In this document: in pieces, positions 43,110 to 51,950 of the stretch
Layout of the letters: every line of letters starts with the position of its first letter
Numbering within the stretch: the first letter of the stretch is position 1
Source: Treponema sp. UBA1747
GTDB taxonomy: Bacteria; Spirochaetota; Spirochaetia; Treponematales; Treponemataceae
Length of the DNA stretch: 64,000 nucleotides
Assembly: GCA_002315375.1 (NCBI GenBank)
Contig: DCHR01000036.1
Location: 68,965 to 132,964 of the forward strand
Direction: 5' to 3'
Position numbers and translations under genes: made by a program
Notes under the pieces: model-generated
What the model saw: only the letters and a program-made list of their open reading frames with translations
Databases searched by the model: none
Told to the model about the DNA's origin: nothing

Positions 43110-44804
43110 TTATTTACCAGTAAAGAAGGCTTTGATTTTGGCAAAGAGTCCCTTCTTCTGTGGAACCGGCTTCTGAGCCTGTGTATTCTTGCTGTAAGGT
43201 TTATTTCCCTTGTAATTATTATTCTGGTTTTTACCGTTGTAATTGCGGTTATTTCCGCCTTTACCGTTTTTATTGTAATTGCGGTTCTGTCCGTTCTTGT
43301 TGCGGTTATCGTAACGTTTGCCACTGTTATTGCGGTTTCCATCCTGTTTGTTTCCAGAATTGTATTTTTCTTTGTACAGCTTCATGCGTTCTTCAAGAGG
43401 CATGTTCTGCATTTTTTCAAGGTCTTCAGCAGATGGTTTGTTGTAAGGCTTCTTCTGGTATGAACCATTCTTTCCACCCTTATTATTATCACGTTTTCCT
43501 TTGTATCCGTCGTGACTACCGTTTCTGTGTTCTCCATCTTTTTTAGGTCCACGGTTATCATGACCTTTATAATCTCCTCTTCTGCCACCACGGTTGTCAC
43601 GGCGTCCATGGAAATCATCATCATCACGGCCGTAATTGTCTGTACGAATGTAAACACCTGCAGACTTGTCTTCTTCCATATCTTCTGGATATGCAACTTT
43701 AGAAGGAATGGTCATTTCAACATAGCGTTCAATTGCTGGAAGGTTGTAAACGTCCTGTTCTGAACAGAAGGTATAAGCCTTTCCTGTTTTACCAGCGCGG
43801 GCTGTACGACCGATGCGGTGAACATAGTTTTCAGCTTCAACCGGAAGGTCAAAGTTGATTACCATTTCCATATCATCAACATCAATACCACGTGCAGCAA
43901 CATCTGTTGCAACCAGAACAGGTGTTTTTCCTTCACGGAACTTATTGAGCACCTGAAGTCTTTTAGACTGAGGTAAATCACCAATAAGGAAATCTGCCTG
44001 AATATCATTCATCTGAAGACGTTTTGCAACAACTTCACAGGAACGTTTTGTATTACAGAAAATCATTACAGATGCCGGATTTTCCTTTTTAAGAACACCA
44101 ACGAGAAGCTTCATTTTTTCATCGCTTGAAACATGAATAAGTTCCTGAGCGATTTCTGAAACTGTAATGTTTTCACATTCGATTGTGATTTCTTTTGGAT
44201 CTCTTGTGTATTCCCAGGCCAGATTTTTTACATAAGTATTCAGAGTAGCAGAGAAAAGCATTGTCTGGCGTTCTTCAGCTTCTGGAAGTTCCTTAAGGAT
44301 TGTACGAAGATCAGGATAGAATCCCATATCGAACATACGGTCTGCTTCATCAATTACTGTGAAGTAAGCATCTTTAAGAGTAAGGTTCTTTCCTTCAATC
44401 AGGTCGATTGTACGGCCTGGTGTTGCAACCATAATGTCACATCCAGCTTTGATAGCAGCAATCTGTTTTTCGTAGCCTACTCCGCCGTAGAAACTGAAAG
44501 CTTTCAAATTTGTGTTTGCGATGAGGGCTTTTGCTTCTTCTTCTACCTGAACTGCAAGTTCACGTGTTGGAACCAGTACGAGAAGTTTTTTTCCTGCATT
44601 TTCTGGTTTTCCAACCAGAGCCTGAATTACAGGAATAAGATAAGCTGCTGTTTTTCCGGTTCCAGTCTGTGACTGTACATAAAGGTCAGATCCGTCCTGA
44701 GCAGCTGTGAAAACCTGTTCCTGAACAGGTGTACAAGTTACATACCCGCAGGATTCAATTCCTTTCATAAGTTCTGCGGTTAAATTCATTTCATTAAAAT
44801 TCAT
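43110..44804 (-). CDS. DEAD-box RNA helicase with Asn/Gly/Arg-rich tail
   Basis: The 564-residue protein has the full DEAD-box set: Q motif ending TPVQEQVF, SQTGTGKTAAYLIPV (motif I), PTRELA (Ia), TPGR (Ib), DEAD (II), SAT (III), a central IFCNTKRS (IV) and HRIGRTARAGKTG (VI). About 200 C-terminal residues are low-complexity and rich in N, G, R, K and D. GGGAAA is a weak ribosome site. It probably unwinds RNA in ribosome assembly or cold adaptation. It is encoded directly after rho and is followed by ABC-F and a kinase-like gene. Confidence 0.93.
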   Translation of the reverse strand: MNFNEMNLTAELMKGIESCGYVTCTPVQEQVFTAAQDGSDLYVQSQTGTGKTAAYLIPVIQALVGKPENAGKKLLVLVPTRELAVQVEEEAKALIANTNLKAFSFYGGVGYEKQIAAIKAGCDIMVATPGRTIDLIEGKNLTLKDAYFTVIDEADRMFDMGFYPDLRTILKELPEAEERQTMLFSATLNTYVKNLAWEYTRDPKEITIECENITVSEIAQELIHVSSDEKMKLLVGVLKKENPASVMIFCNTKRSCEVVAKRLQMNDIQADFLIGDLPQSKRLQVLNKFREGKTPVLVATDVAARGIDVDDMEMVINFDLPVEAENYVHRIGRTARAGKTGKAYTFCSEQDVYNLPAIERYVEMTIPSKVAYPEDMEEDKSAGVYIRTDNYGRDDDDFHGRRDNRGGRRGDYKGHDNRGPKKDGEHRNGSHDGYKGKRDNNKGGKNGSYQKKPYNKPSAEDLEKMQNMPLEERMKLYKEKYNSGNKQDGNRNNSGKRYDNRNKNGQNRNYNKNGKGGNNRNYNGKNQNNNYKGNKPYSKNTQAQKPVPQKKGLFAKIKAFFTGK

Positions 44805-44817
44805 ATTATTTTTCCCG

Positions 44818-44837
44818 GTCGACGCATACAGGTCGAC
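44818..44837 (-). repeat. GTCGAC hairpin in the helicase leader
   Basis: Two copies of GTCGAC (44818-44823 and 44832-44837) flank an 8-nt loop in the mRNA leader 13 nt upstream of the helicase start. They form a 6-bp stem near a weak ribosome site and may affect translation of the helicase. Confidence 0.5.
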
Positions 44838-44888
44838 AATAAAGAGTTATTTTTCTCAAAATTAAATAAAAACGAAAACGTGATTAAA

Positions 44889-46700
44889 TTAATCCTGTGC
44901 TGCGGTTCCTGCATTCATACTTGCAAGGAAGGCTGCATTATCCTTTGTTTTCCGCATCTTATCCAGCAGAAGTTCCATAATATCAACATCTTCCATAGGA
45001 TTAAGAACCTTGCGGAGAATCCATAGTTTCTGAAGTTCAATATCACTGAGAAGAAGTTCTTCTTTTCGTGTTCCGGATTTTTTGATATTGATTGCAGGGA
45101 AAATACGGCGTTCTGCAAGCTTACGGTCCAGATTGATTTCAGAGTTACCGGTTCCTTTGAATTCTTCAAAGATAACTTCATCCATACGGCTTCCTGTTTC
45201 AATAAGAGCTGTACTGATAATAGTAAGAGAACCGCCTTCTTCAATATTACGGGCCGCACCAAAGAAACGCTTTGGTTTATGCAGAGCATTTGAATCAACA
45301 CCACCGGAAAGAACTTTTCCTGAAGTTGGCTGTGTCTGGTTATAAGCACGTGCAAGACGTGTAATAGAGTCCAGAATGATAACAACGTCACGACCATGTT
45401 CAACAAGTCTCTTAGCCTTTTCCAGAACCATTTCAGCTACCTGAACGTGACGGGTTGCCTGTTCATCAAAAGTTGAAGAAATAACTTCTGCATTAATTGA
45501 ACGTTCCATTTCTGTAACTTCTTCCGGACGTTCATCAATAAGAAGAACGATCATATGAACATCAGGAGAGTTTTTGATTATGGCATTGGCAACTTTCTGC
45601 ATCAAAGTTGTTTTACCGGCTTTTGGAGGAGCAACGATAAGAAGACGCTGGCCTTTTCCGATTGGGTTGAATAAATCTACAATTCGGGTTGAAAGTTCTG
45701 TAGGAGAATTTTCAAGGAGGAATTTCTCATTTGGATAAAGTGGTGTCAGGTTTTCAAATGGAACACGAGTCTGAGCAACACGTGGTTCATCGTAGTTTAC
45801 AGTCTCAATGCGAAGAAGAGCGAAGAACTTTTCACCTTCTTTTGGAGAACGAGTCTGACCGTAAACTGTATCACCAGTCTTAAGGTTGAAAAGACGAATC
45901 TGGCTTGGGCTGATATAAATGTCATCAGGACCTGGAAGATAAGAGTTCTGAGGAGAACGAAGGAATCCGTATCCATCAGGAAGAATTTCCAGAACACCTT
46001 CTGCAAAAATAATTCCTCCATGCTCGGTATGGGCCTTCAGAATAACAAAAATAAGGTCCTGCTTTTTCATAGGTGCAAGATCATCTGCAGTAAAACCGAA
46101 TTCAGTAGCCTTTTCACGAAGTTCAGGCATACTTTTCTTTGTCAGTTCATTAATGATAAGTCTTGGTTTTGCAGCCAGTTCTTCAGGACTTTCCAAAGGT
46201 AATTCCGGTTCCGGATTAACCTGCATTCCAGCCTTATTGAAACGGGTTCCGTAAGGACGGTTATTGCGGTTATCTCTTTTGAAATTCGGTCTGTTGTTAC
46301 CATTATGGTGATTGTTCTGATGAACCGGATTCTGGTTTTCAAAATGTGGATTTGATTCAGGATTCTGATTTTCCTGTACGGTCGAAGTTTCAGAAGCTTC
46401 GTTTGCTGTAACTGGATTCTGAACAGGAGCTGTTGTCTGGGCAGGAGCTGCTTTTTTCAGAACAGTCCTCTTTTTCTTTACAACCACTTTGGCAGGTTCT
46501 GTCTCGCTGCCCTGGGTTTGATTTTCACTTGCAGAAGTAACGTCTTTTTCTGCTTCATGATTTTCTGCAGGTTCAACTGTATCAGACACAGTACTTTCTG
46601 CAGAGGTTGATTCGGAACCAAAATCGAGAGAAGTCTGTACTTCATCCTGTGGTTCAGAAGGTTTTTCATCGCTTATGCGACGCTTTCTTAATGTTGCCAT
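44889..46700 (-). CDS. rho: Transcription termination factor Rho
   Basis: A 603-residue Rho, longer than E. coli Rho (419). An extra N-terminal segment of about 175 residues is acidic then Asn/Arg-rich and predicted disordered (…NHHNGNNRPNFKRDNRNNR). The RNA-binding domain (ELTKKSMPELREKATEFGF, GVLEILPDGYGFLRSP) and ATPase domain follow, with Walker A PPKAGKTTLMQ, LIDERPEEVTEM, Walker B VVIILDSITRLARAYN and the Q/R-loop region LSGGVDSNALHKPKRFFGAARNIEEGGSLTIISTAL. It terminates transcription of untranslated RNA. Confidence 0.97.
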   Translation of the reverse strand: MATLRKRRISDEKPSEPQDEVQTSLDFGSESTSAESTVSDTVEPAENHEAEKDVTSASENQTQGSETEPAKVVVKKKRTVLKKAAPAQTTAPVQNPVTANEASETSTVQENQNPESNPHFENQNPVHQNNHHNGNNRPNFKRDNRNNRPYGTRFNKAGMQVNPEPELPLESPEELAAKPRLIINELTKKSMPELREKATEFGFTADDLAPMKKQDLIFVILKAHTEHGGIIFAEGVLEILPDGYGFLRSPQNSYLPGPDDIYISPSQIRLFNLKTGDTVYGQTRSPKEGEKFFALLRIETVNYDEPRVAQTRVPFENLTPLYPNEKFLLENSPTELSTRIVDLFNPIGKGQRLLIVAPPKAGKTTLMQKVANAIIKNSPDVHMIVLLIDERPEEVTEMERSINAEVISSTFDEQATRHVQVAEMVLEKAKRLVEHGRDVVIILDSITRLARAYNQTQPTSGKVLSGGVDSNALHKPKRFFGAARNIEEGGSLTIISTALIETGSRMDEVIFEEFKGTGNSEINLDRKLAERRIFPAINIKKSGTRKEELLLSDIELQKLWILRKVLNPMEDVDIMELLLDKMRKTKDNAAFLASMNAGTAAQD

Positions 46701-46886
46701 TAATAACCTCGGATTAAAATGTATAATAGATTATTTTGAGGGGACAAAAAAATCCCAAAAAGACAAATAAAAAATAGTAATAACTGCTTTATTATGACAT
46801 TTATGATAATTTTAGTCAATCTACAGTATTTTTCCCTCAATAGTGACTGAAAGTTATTTCAAAAGGGAAAATCACCTTATTCATGC
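46701..46886. other. rho upstream region
   Basis: A 186-bp A/T-rich region between the transferase terminator and rho. No ORF was seen. GAGGT-like sequence lies close to the rho start. I cannot name a single convincing promoter. Confidence 0.35.
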
Positions 46887-46918
46887 AAAAAAAAAGCTGT
46901 ACTCCGAAAGTACAGCTT
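46887..46918 (-). terminator. Terminator of the HU-lnt-bactofilin-transferase operon
   Basis: On the minus strand AAGCTGTACT (46918-46909), a 5-nt loop, and AGTACAGCTT (46903-46894) form a perfect 10-bp stem followed by at least seven more T residues (46893-46887). Confidence 0.92.
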
Positions 46919-46930
46919 AGATAATCAGTT

Positions 46931-48001
46931 TTATTTTACATCAACAACAGAATGTGCTTTGTAATGAATGATTGCGAAATAAATAACAATACAAACAAAT
47001 ACAAAACACTGAATAAGTATTGAAGCAATGTAATGTTCAATACGAAGCTGCCAGGATAAAATTGCAGATCCGCAGACAAATACCTGAATCAAAGTAATCA
47101 GTCCAACAATTCCCCATTTCTTGAATCCCAAAGCATAAAGTTTATGATGCATGTGGAATCTGTCTGCATGGAAAATACCAACGTGCTGACGAAGGCGGCG
47201 CCAGATAGCAGCAATTGTATCGATACAAGGAACTGCAACAAGATTCATACAAATCAAATGAGAAAGAAGAAGGCTCTGGCTTTGTGAAATTACCAGAAGA
47301 CTCATAAATGCAATTATTACACCAAGAGACTGACTTCCACCGTCACCCATAAAGATTTTTGCATCCGGCTTGTTAAACCACATAAAGCCAAGAAGTCCGG
47401 CACAAACGATTATGCTTAATGTGAAATAAACCGGATTGTAGGTTCTGAGGAAATATCCAAGTGTAAAAATCGAATAAATACTTACACTGGAACAGAGCAT
47501 GTCACTACCATCAATAAGGTTATAGGCATTTATGCATCCGACAAAGAATATAAAAGTAATTCCGAATACAAAAAGTGATTTGAAGGAGAAATTGAGAATA
47601 CTGAAATCTTCATCCTTAAAAGCTACGGCAAAGAAACCATAAGCAAAAAGAATTGCAACTATCTGAAGGGAAAGCTTAAGCCATGGATTCAAATCGACAA
47701 GATCATCAATTGTACCTGAAACATAAATAATCAAAGTACATACAAATAAACCCCATACAGAAAGTTCATGAATACTGCAAAAACCTCTGATGTAAAAACG
47801 ATAGAAACAATAAAGACCGATAAGAAGGAATGGTACCATTATACCAAATCCGCCAAGACGGCTGATTTCACCTGTATGGATTTTTCTTTCATCTATAGAA
47901 TCATAAAGCTTATGACGTGCTGAAAATTTAATTGCAAACAGGACAAACAGCAGAGTTACAACTAAAGCCGAAGCAAAATAAACAAGATTCACAACTAACA
48001 C
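46931..48001 (-). CDS. Polyprenyl-phosphate sugar-1-phosphate transferase (WecA/TagO-like)
   Basis: A 356-residue protein with about eleven membrane helices and the family motifs DERKIHTGEISRLGG near residue 40, NAYNLIDGSDML (about 158-169), IFMGDGGSQSLG (about 211-222) and HADRFHMHHKLYALG (about 275-290, the H-motif loop). It transfers a sugar-1-phosphate, usually GlcNAc, onto undecaprenyl phosphate at the inner membrane to start a surface glycan. It ends the operon with HU, lnt and bactofilin. The donor sugar is not certain. Confidence 0.88.
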   Translation of the reverse strand: MLVVNLVYFASALVVTLLFVLFAIKFSARHKLYDSIDERKIHTGEISRLGGFGIMVPFLLIGLYCFYRFYIRGFCSIHELSVWGLFVCTLIIYVSGTIDDLVDLNPWLKLSLQIVAILFAYGFFAVAFKDEDFSILNFSFKSLFVFGITFIFFVGCINAYNLIDGSDMLCSSVSIYSIFTLGYFLRTYNPVYFTLSIIVCAGLLGFMWFNKPDAKIFMGDGGSQSLGVIIAFMSLLVISQSQSLLLSHLICMNLVAVPCIDTIAAIWRRLRQHVGIFHADRFHMHHKLYALGFKKWGIVGLITLIQVFVCGSAILSWQLRIEHYIASILIQCFVFVCIVIYFAIIHYKAHSVVDVK

Positions 48002-48015
48002 TTTATTACCCTTAT

Positions 48016-48444
48016 TTAAGAAACTTTATCAGCTTTGATTATCATTGCCTGCTTGAATTCACTTGAAGCAACACTAAAGAGATCAGCTTCAGGTTCCTTT
48101 TCCAGCATCTTTACCTGACCAGAGTAATCTACATTACTTGCAATACGGAATCTTGCAGTAGTAATATCGCTTTTTACTTTACTTCCGGAGCAGATTTCCA
48201 CCCGTTCATCAGCTTCTATAGTACCTTCCACATTTCCGCTGATAACAATGGAACTTGCTTTGATAGAATCAACATGACAGTCTGCAGATTTTGCTATTTC
48301 AAGGTCTCCTTCAGGAGCTTCAATTTTTCCATTAAATTTCCCGGTAATAACCAATCTGTCTGTAAATTTAAGAACACCGTCAAATTCAGTTTCTACACCA
48401 AAAATCGTAATATTTTTCTTTTTACCAGTTTCTATTTCTGCCAT
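48016..48444 (-). CDS. Bactofilin
   Basis: A 142-residue protein with the bactofilin beta-helix repeats: TEFDGVLKFTDRLVITGKFNGKIEAPEGDLEIAKSADCHVDSIKASSIVISGNVEGTIEADERVEICSGS-type strands with regular hydrophobic/glycine spacing. Bactofilins polymerise into cytoskeletal filaments and in spirochetes contribute to cell shape. The start overlaps the end of lnt by 13 bp and the next gene is 14 bp away, so it is translated from the envelope operon mRNA. Confidence 0.88.
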   Translation of the reverse strand: MAEIETGKKKNITIFGVETEFDGVLKFTDRLVITGKFNGKIEAPEGDLEIAKSADCHVDSIKASSIVISGNVEGTIEADERVEICSGSKVKSDITTARFRIASNVDYSGQVKMLEKEPEADLFSVASSEFKQAMIIKADKVS

Positions 48445-50054
48445 TTTTTAATTATACACTTAATACAACTTAATATCAATAAAATACAAGTAATTGCAAA
48501 AGCTGCCCATGCAAAAATGTTACCATGCTTTGTAAAGAAACTACAATCGAGTTTTTCTCTAAAAACAGGCACATTGCATAAAAGGTAAGAAGCAGTAAAA
48601 GGTTCGAGACATTTTTCTACTTTTCCTTCCGGACTTATATAACAGGTCTGACCGCTGGTAGCACTTCTTACAGACGGAACATGATTTTCTACACTTCTGA
48701 AAACCGCCATAGCAAGATGCTGGTTCTGGCAGGCTTCGCTTTTTCCCCAGGAATCATTGGTAAGATTGATGAAGCAGCGGCTTCCGTCCAGATACATAGA
48801 CCTGCAGATATCAGGAAAAGTATCTTCAAAACAGATGGGAGTTGAAAACTTCAAACCGGAATTATGGGTAAAAATCACGTTTTTATCCCCTTTTTTCCAG
48901 TAATTTGCCCCCATTCCTTCCAGATACTTTTTTATATTCAGAAAATGCTTTTCAAAAGGAAACTCTTCCGACAGAGGAACAAGACGCTGCTTATAATATT
49001 CATAAGGAACAGGGGGAATAACATTTTCTCCAGGAACAAAAACCAGTGCACTGTTGTAATCGTCTGTAACATTTGTACCGGGTTTTGCCCTGGCATAAAA
49101 ATTTCCAGTAACGAACATACAGCTTTTGGATTCAAAGTATTTCAAAAGTGATTTTACTATGGAAATTCTACGTGAATCCTTACCGTTATAATACTGGTAC
49201 ATGATTGAAGGAGTAACTGCGGTTTCAGGCCAGACCACCATTTCTGTTTCAGGATATAAAGACAAGCCTTCATTGGTCAGCTGAGTTAAAACCGTTATTT
49301 CTCTTGCATAAACATCAACTCCGTTTTCTCTGGAGTTTTCATTATGCTGAACCGAAAGAACCTGTACGTATTTTTCTGCTTCCGGAATATTTTTACCATA
49401 TTTTCCATAAAGCAGAACTGAAAAAAGGCAAATAATATAAAAAGATGAAACTGTCACAGGAAAAAGCCAGACATTTCTGTGTTTCTGAAGGACATTGCTT
49501 TTACTCTGTTCCCTTTTTGCAAAAACTGCTTTTACAAATGCGTATAAAATACCTGAAAATAAAATCAGGAAAGCAGAAACTCCGTGGACACCAGTAAGCC
49601 GGGAAACTCCGATTAACCCAAGTTTTTTATACTGAGTGTATCCCGTTACTCCATAACTGAAACCAAAAAAACCGAGGGTTTTCAAAAACTCAAAAGAAAC
49701 AATCAAAAGGCATTGAACAAACCATCCGTTATTTGGAAAAGCAAGTACTGTTATTTTAAGACAAACAAAAAGTAAGGCCGTAAGAATAGAGCAGAATAAA
49801 ACAGCAATAATAAAAATGGCAGGACTATAATTAATAAGCCAGAATACAAGAACTCCATAACAAAGAATTCCATAAAAAAGCCCCCACCAGAAACTGTTTT
49901 TCAGAGAAATTCTTTCTGATGCAAAAAACAAAGGCAGGAAACATATCCAGGCCAGAGGCCACAAACCTTCAGAAAAAACGAGATTAGGAAAAGAAAAAGA
50001 AAATAAAAAGGCACTAAGAAGAATCAGCGCCGGTAAAATAAGTTTATTCTTCAT
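48432..50054 (-). CDS. lnt: Apolipoprotein N-acyltransferase
   Basis: The 540-residue protein has six or more N-terminal membrane helices (about 1-230) followed by a carbon-nitrogen hydrolase domain. Catalytic blocks are visible: VVWPETAVTP (Glu), a lysine region before the periplasmic core, and TPICFEDTFPDI with the nucleophilic Cys, plus NLTNDSWGKSEACQNQHLAMAVFRSVE. It adds the third acyl chain to lipoproteins, fitting the many lipoproteins in this window. It overlaps HU by 11 bp and bactofilin by 13 bp. Confidence 0.93.
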   Translation of the reverse strand: MKNKLILPALILLSAFLFSFSFPNLVFSEGLWPLAWICFLPLFFASERISLKNSFWWGLFYGILCYGVLVFWLINYSPAIFIIAVLFCSILTALLFVCLKITVLAFPNNGWFVQCLLIVSFEFLKTLGFFGFSYGVTGYTQYKKLGLIGVSRLTGVHGVSAFLILFSGILYAFVKAVFAKREQSKSNVLQKHRNVWLFPVTVSSFYIICLFSVLLYGKYGKNIPEAEKYVQVLSVQHNENSRENGVDVYAREITVLTQLTNEGLSLYPETEMVVWPETAVTPSIMYQYYNGKDSRRISIVKSLLKYFESKSCMFVTGNFYARAKPGTNVTDDYNSALVFVPGENVIPPVPYEYYKQRLVPLSEEFPFEKHFLNIKKYLEGMGANYWKKGDKNVIFTHNSGLKFSTPICFEDTFPDICRSMYLDGSRCFINLTNDSWGKSEACQNQHLAMAVFRSVENHVPSVRSATSGQTCYISPEGKVEKCLEPFTASYLLCNVPVFREKLDCSFFTKHGNIFAWAAFAITCILLILSCIKCIIKKWQK

Positions 50055-50391
50055 CAGAAGAAACAGGAAGATTATTTAATGCTTCTTTAAAATCCTGGCC
50101 GGGAATGAACTGTAAAATATAGTGAGGATCTACATCGTGAGTTTCACCGGTTTTGGGATTTCTGGCATTTTTTCGTCCATTCCTGAGCTTAGGCCCAAAA
50201 GTTCCGAAACCACGAAGTTCAATAGTTTTACCTTCGCACAACTGTTTTTTTACTTCATCCAGGAATGCTGCAACAACAAGCTGAATATCAGGACGATTCA
50301 AATCGCTGTTTTTTATTTCGCTGTTATCATGAATAGAATCTATCAGTTCTTTTTTCGTGACTTTTACAGTTTTTTTTAATGAATCCTTCAT
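50044..50391 (-). CDS. HU/IHF-family DNA-binding protein
   Basis: A 115-residue protein of the DNABII family: VTKKELIDSIHD at the N-terminus, VAAFLDEVKKQLCEGKTIELRGFGTFGPKLRNGRKNARNPKTGE with the beta-arm RNPKTGE motif, then a longer acidic tail than usual (PVSSDEE). GGAGGAGAT precedes the ATG. It bends and compacts DNA. It is the first gene of an unusual operon with lnt, bactofilin and a glycan transferase. Confidence 0.93.
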   Translation of the reverse strand: MKDSLKKTVKVTKKELIDSIHDNSEIKNSDLNRPDIQLVVAAFLDEVKKQLCEGKTIELRGFGTFGPKLRNGRKNARNPKTGETHDVDPHYILQFIPGQDFKEALNNLPVSSDEE

Positions 50392-50422
50392 ATCTCCTCC
50401 GGAACAAGATTAAATTACCAGT

Positions 50423-50460
50423 AAAAAAAAAATCCGACTGGACCTGCCAACCGGATTTTT
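50423..50460 (-). terminator. rpsT terminator
   Basis: On the minus strand AAATCCG-GTTGG and CCAGT-CGGATTT form an imperfect stem around CAGGT, followed by a T-run. It lies 33 bp after the rpsT stop. Confidence 0.8.
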
Positions 50461-50492
50461 ACAAAACAACAATTCTTCTCTAGGAAGTCTCG

Positions 50493-50768
50493 TTATTTAG
50501 AAGCAAATGTCACATTGTAAAGAGACATCATTCTTGACTTTTTGCGTGAAGCAGCATTGCGTGTTACAACGCCCTTAGAACGTGCACTGTCAAGAGCTGA
50601 CTGAAGTTCTACAAGTTTAGCTTTTGCAGCAGCTTCGTCTTTTGCCTGACAAGCTTCTACAAACTGTCTTGCATAAGTTTTGCATTCTGATTTTACAGCT
50701 TTGTTATGAATTCTGCGAACTTCGCTCTGCTTGTGTCTTTTCTGTGCAGATGTTTGTTTAGTAGCCAA
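50493..50768 (-). CDS. rpsT: 30S ribosomal protein S20
   Basis: The 91-residue basic protein begins MATKQTSAQKRHKQSEVRRIHNKAVKSECK and ends with NAASRKKSRMM…, matching S20, which binds 16S rRNA early in assembly. The start codon is TTG (50768), preceded by GGGGGTT; no in-frame ATG is nearby. E. coli rpsT also uses UUG and is autoregulated through its start region. It has its own terminator. A small zinc-ribbon gene lies 64 bp upstream. Confidence 0.95.
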   Translation of the reverse strand: MATKQTSAQKRHKQSEVRRIHNKAVKSECKTYARQFVEACQAKDEAAAKAKLVELQSALDSARSKGVVTRNAASRKKSRMMSLYNVTFASK

Positions 50769-50832
50769 AGGGAACCCCCACTCTAAATTAATAGATTTAT
50801 TTTATAAAAATTAATAGCAAAATTAAAAAAGA

Positions 50833-51006
50833 TTATTTGAAATCTTTTGGACGTCTTTCAGTACGTTTGCAACCCTGACATTCGGCGATATTCTTAAGTC
50901 TTCCGCCTTCATACATAGTTTTCATTATGATTTCCCCGTTACAATCCGGGCACATGAATTTCTGTGTTGCAACTGTTGTACGAGAGTTTTTACTTGCTCC
51001 AGCCAT
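50833..51006 (-). CDS. Small zinc-ribbon protein (57 residues)
   Basis: Start ATG 51006 has GGAGG 6 nt upstream and the frame ends at TAA 50833. The protein begins MAGASKNSRTTVATQKF and contains MCPDCNG and CQGCKR, two C-x2-C pairs 27 residues apart, with a basic tail RRPKDFK. This is a compact zinc ribbon like those of small ribosome-associated proteins. It lies between plsC and rpsT on the same strand. The function is not known to me. Confidence 0.85.
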   Translation of the reverse strand: MAGASKNSRTTVATQKFMCPDCNGEIIMKTMYEGGRLKNIAECQGCKRTERRPKDFK

Positions 51007-51069
51007 CTTTTGCCTCCAAAACGTATATTAGGATAATATCTTAATGATTTCTACTATAAGTGTCAATAA

Positions 51070-51831
51070 CTAACGAACATTGGAAGGGATTTTACGCCAT
51101 TCCTCTACCTGTTCCATAATCATTATTCTGGCTTCTTCCAGTATTTTCTGTTCTTCTTCCTTTGTTTTAGGATTATCATAAACTTTCAGAACTTTTACCC
51201 GGTAAGAACCATTTTTCATAGTAAAAAACTTCTTTAAATCACGCAATGCAAAACCACCGTCAAGTGCACACACAACAACAGGCAGTCCCGAGCTTTCAGC
51301 CAGTTTTCTGAATCCTGCAGAATAAAATTTTCCTACATTTCCGTCGCGTGTACGGGTTCCTTCAGGAAACAGCACAGGAATCTGATTTCTTTCAGCTACC
51401 CTTTTCCCGAAATTTTCCATATATTTCATTGCTTCCATAGGCTTGGCCTTCCGCGGAATCATACAATGTTCCTGGGTTCTCAGCATTTCTGAAACTAGTG
51501 GAACATGACGACTCAAGGAATCTTTGGCAACAAAACGAAGTACTTTTTCCCTGCGGAAATAATTCATATAAGCCGGAATATCCAGAAGACTCTGATGATT
51601 TGAGAGCAAAATAAACTGTTCAGGCAGATCTTTATCATTTTCACGGTATGCAAAATAGTGAAAATTACGATAGCAGTTCATAACGGCAAAAAGACGCCTT
51701 GCACAAACATACACAATGTAATCGGATATTGCCAGACTCCAGCGATAAGAAACCGGATAAGCAATAATGTTCATTACAGAAGGAGGAAGAATCATTCCGA
51801 AAATGCACAAAACAGTTATAAAAGTCGACAT
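51070..51831 (-). CDS. plsC: 1-acyl-sn-glycerol-3-phosphate acyltransferase
   Basis: The 253-residue protein has a membrane-associated N-terminus, the HX4D motif in LLSNHQSLLDIPAYM, a second block KVLRFVAKDSLSRHVPLV and the FPEGTRTRDG motif with GFRKLAESSGLPVVVCALDGG after it, all in PlsC order. It makes phosphatidic acid from lysophosphatidic acid at the inner membrane. It is followed by the zinc-ribbon gene and rpsT; whether they share a transcript is unclear. Confidence 0.92.
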   Translation of the reverse strand: MSTFITVLCIFGMILPPSVMNIIAYPVSYRWSLAISDYIVYVCARRLFAVMNCYRNFHYFAYRENDKDLPEQFILLSNHQSLLDIPAYMNYFRREKVLRFVAKDSLSRHVPLVSEMLRTQEHCMIPRKAKPMEAMKYMENFGKRVAERNQIPVLFPEGTRTRDGNVGKFYSAGFRKLAESSGLPVVVCALDGGFALRDLKKFFTMKNGSYRVKVLKVYDNPKTKEEEQKILEEARIMIMEQVEEWRKIPSNVR

Positions 51832-51884
51832 AGTAAAATATTAACAGAAAATATAAAAAGAATGAAGAAAAAGTTTGCTATAAA

Positions 51885-51933
51885 TAAAAAAAGCCAAAGG
51901 ATAATCAGTAATACCTGAATCCTTTGGCTTTCT
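51885..51933 (-). terminator. rpmE terminator
   Basis: On the minus strand AAAGCCAAAGGAT (51931-51919) and ATCCTTTGGCTTT (51901-51889) form a perfect 13-bp stem with a T-rich end. It is 18 bp past the rpmE stop. Confidence 0.9.
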
Positions 51934-51950
51934 TTTCAGAAGAAAGAAAA

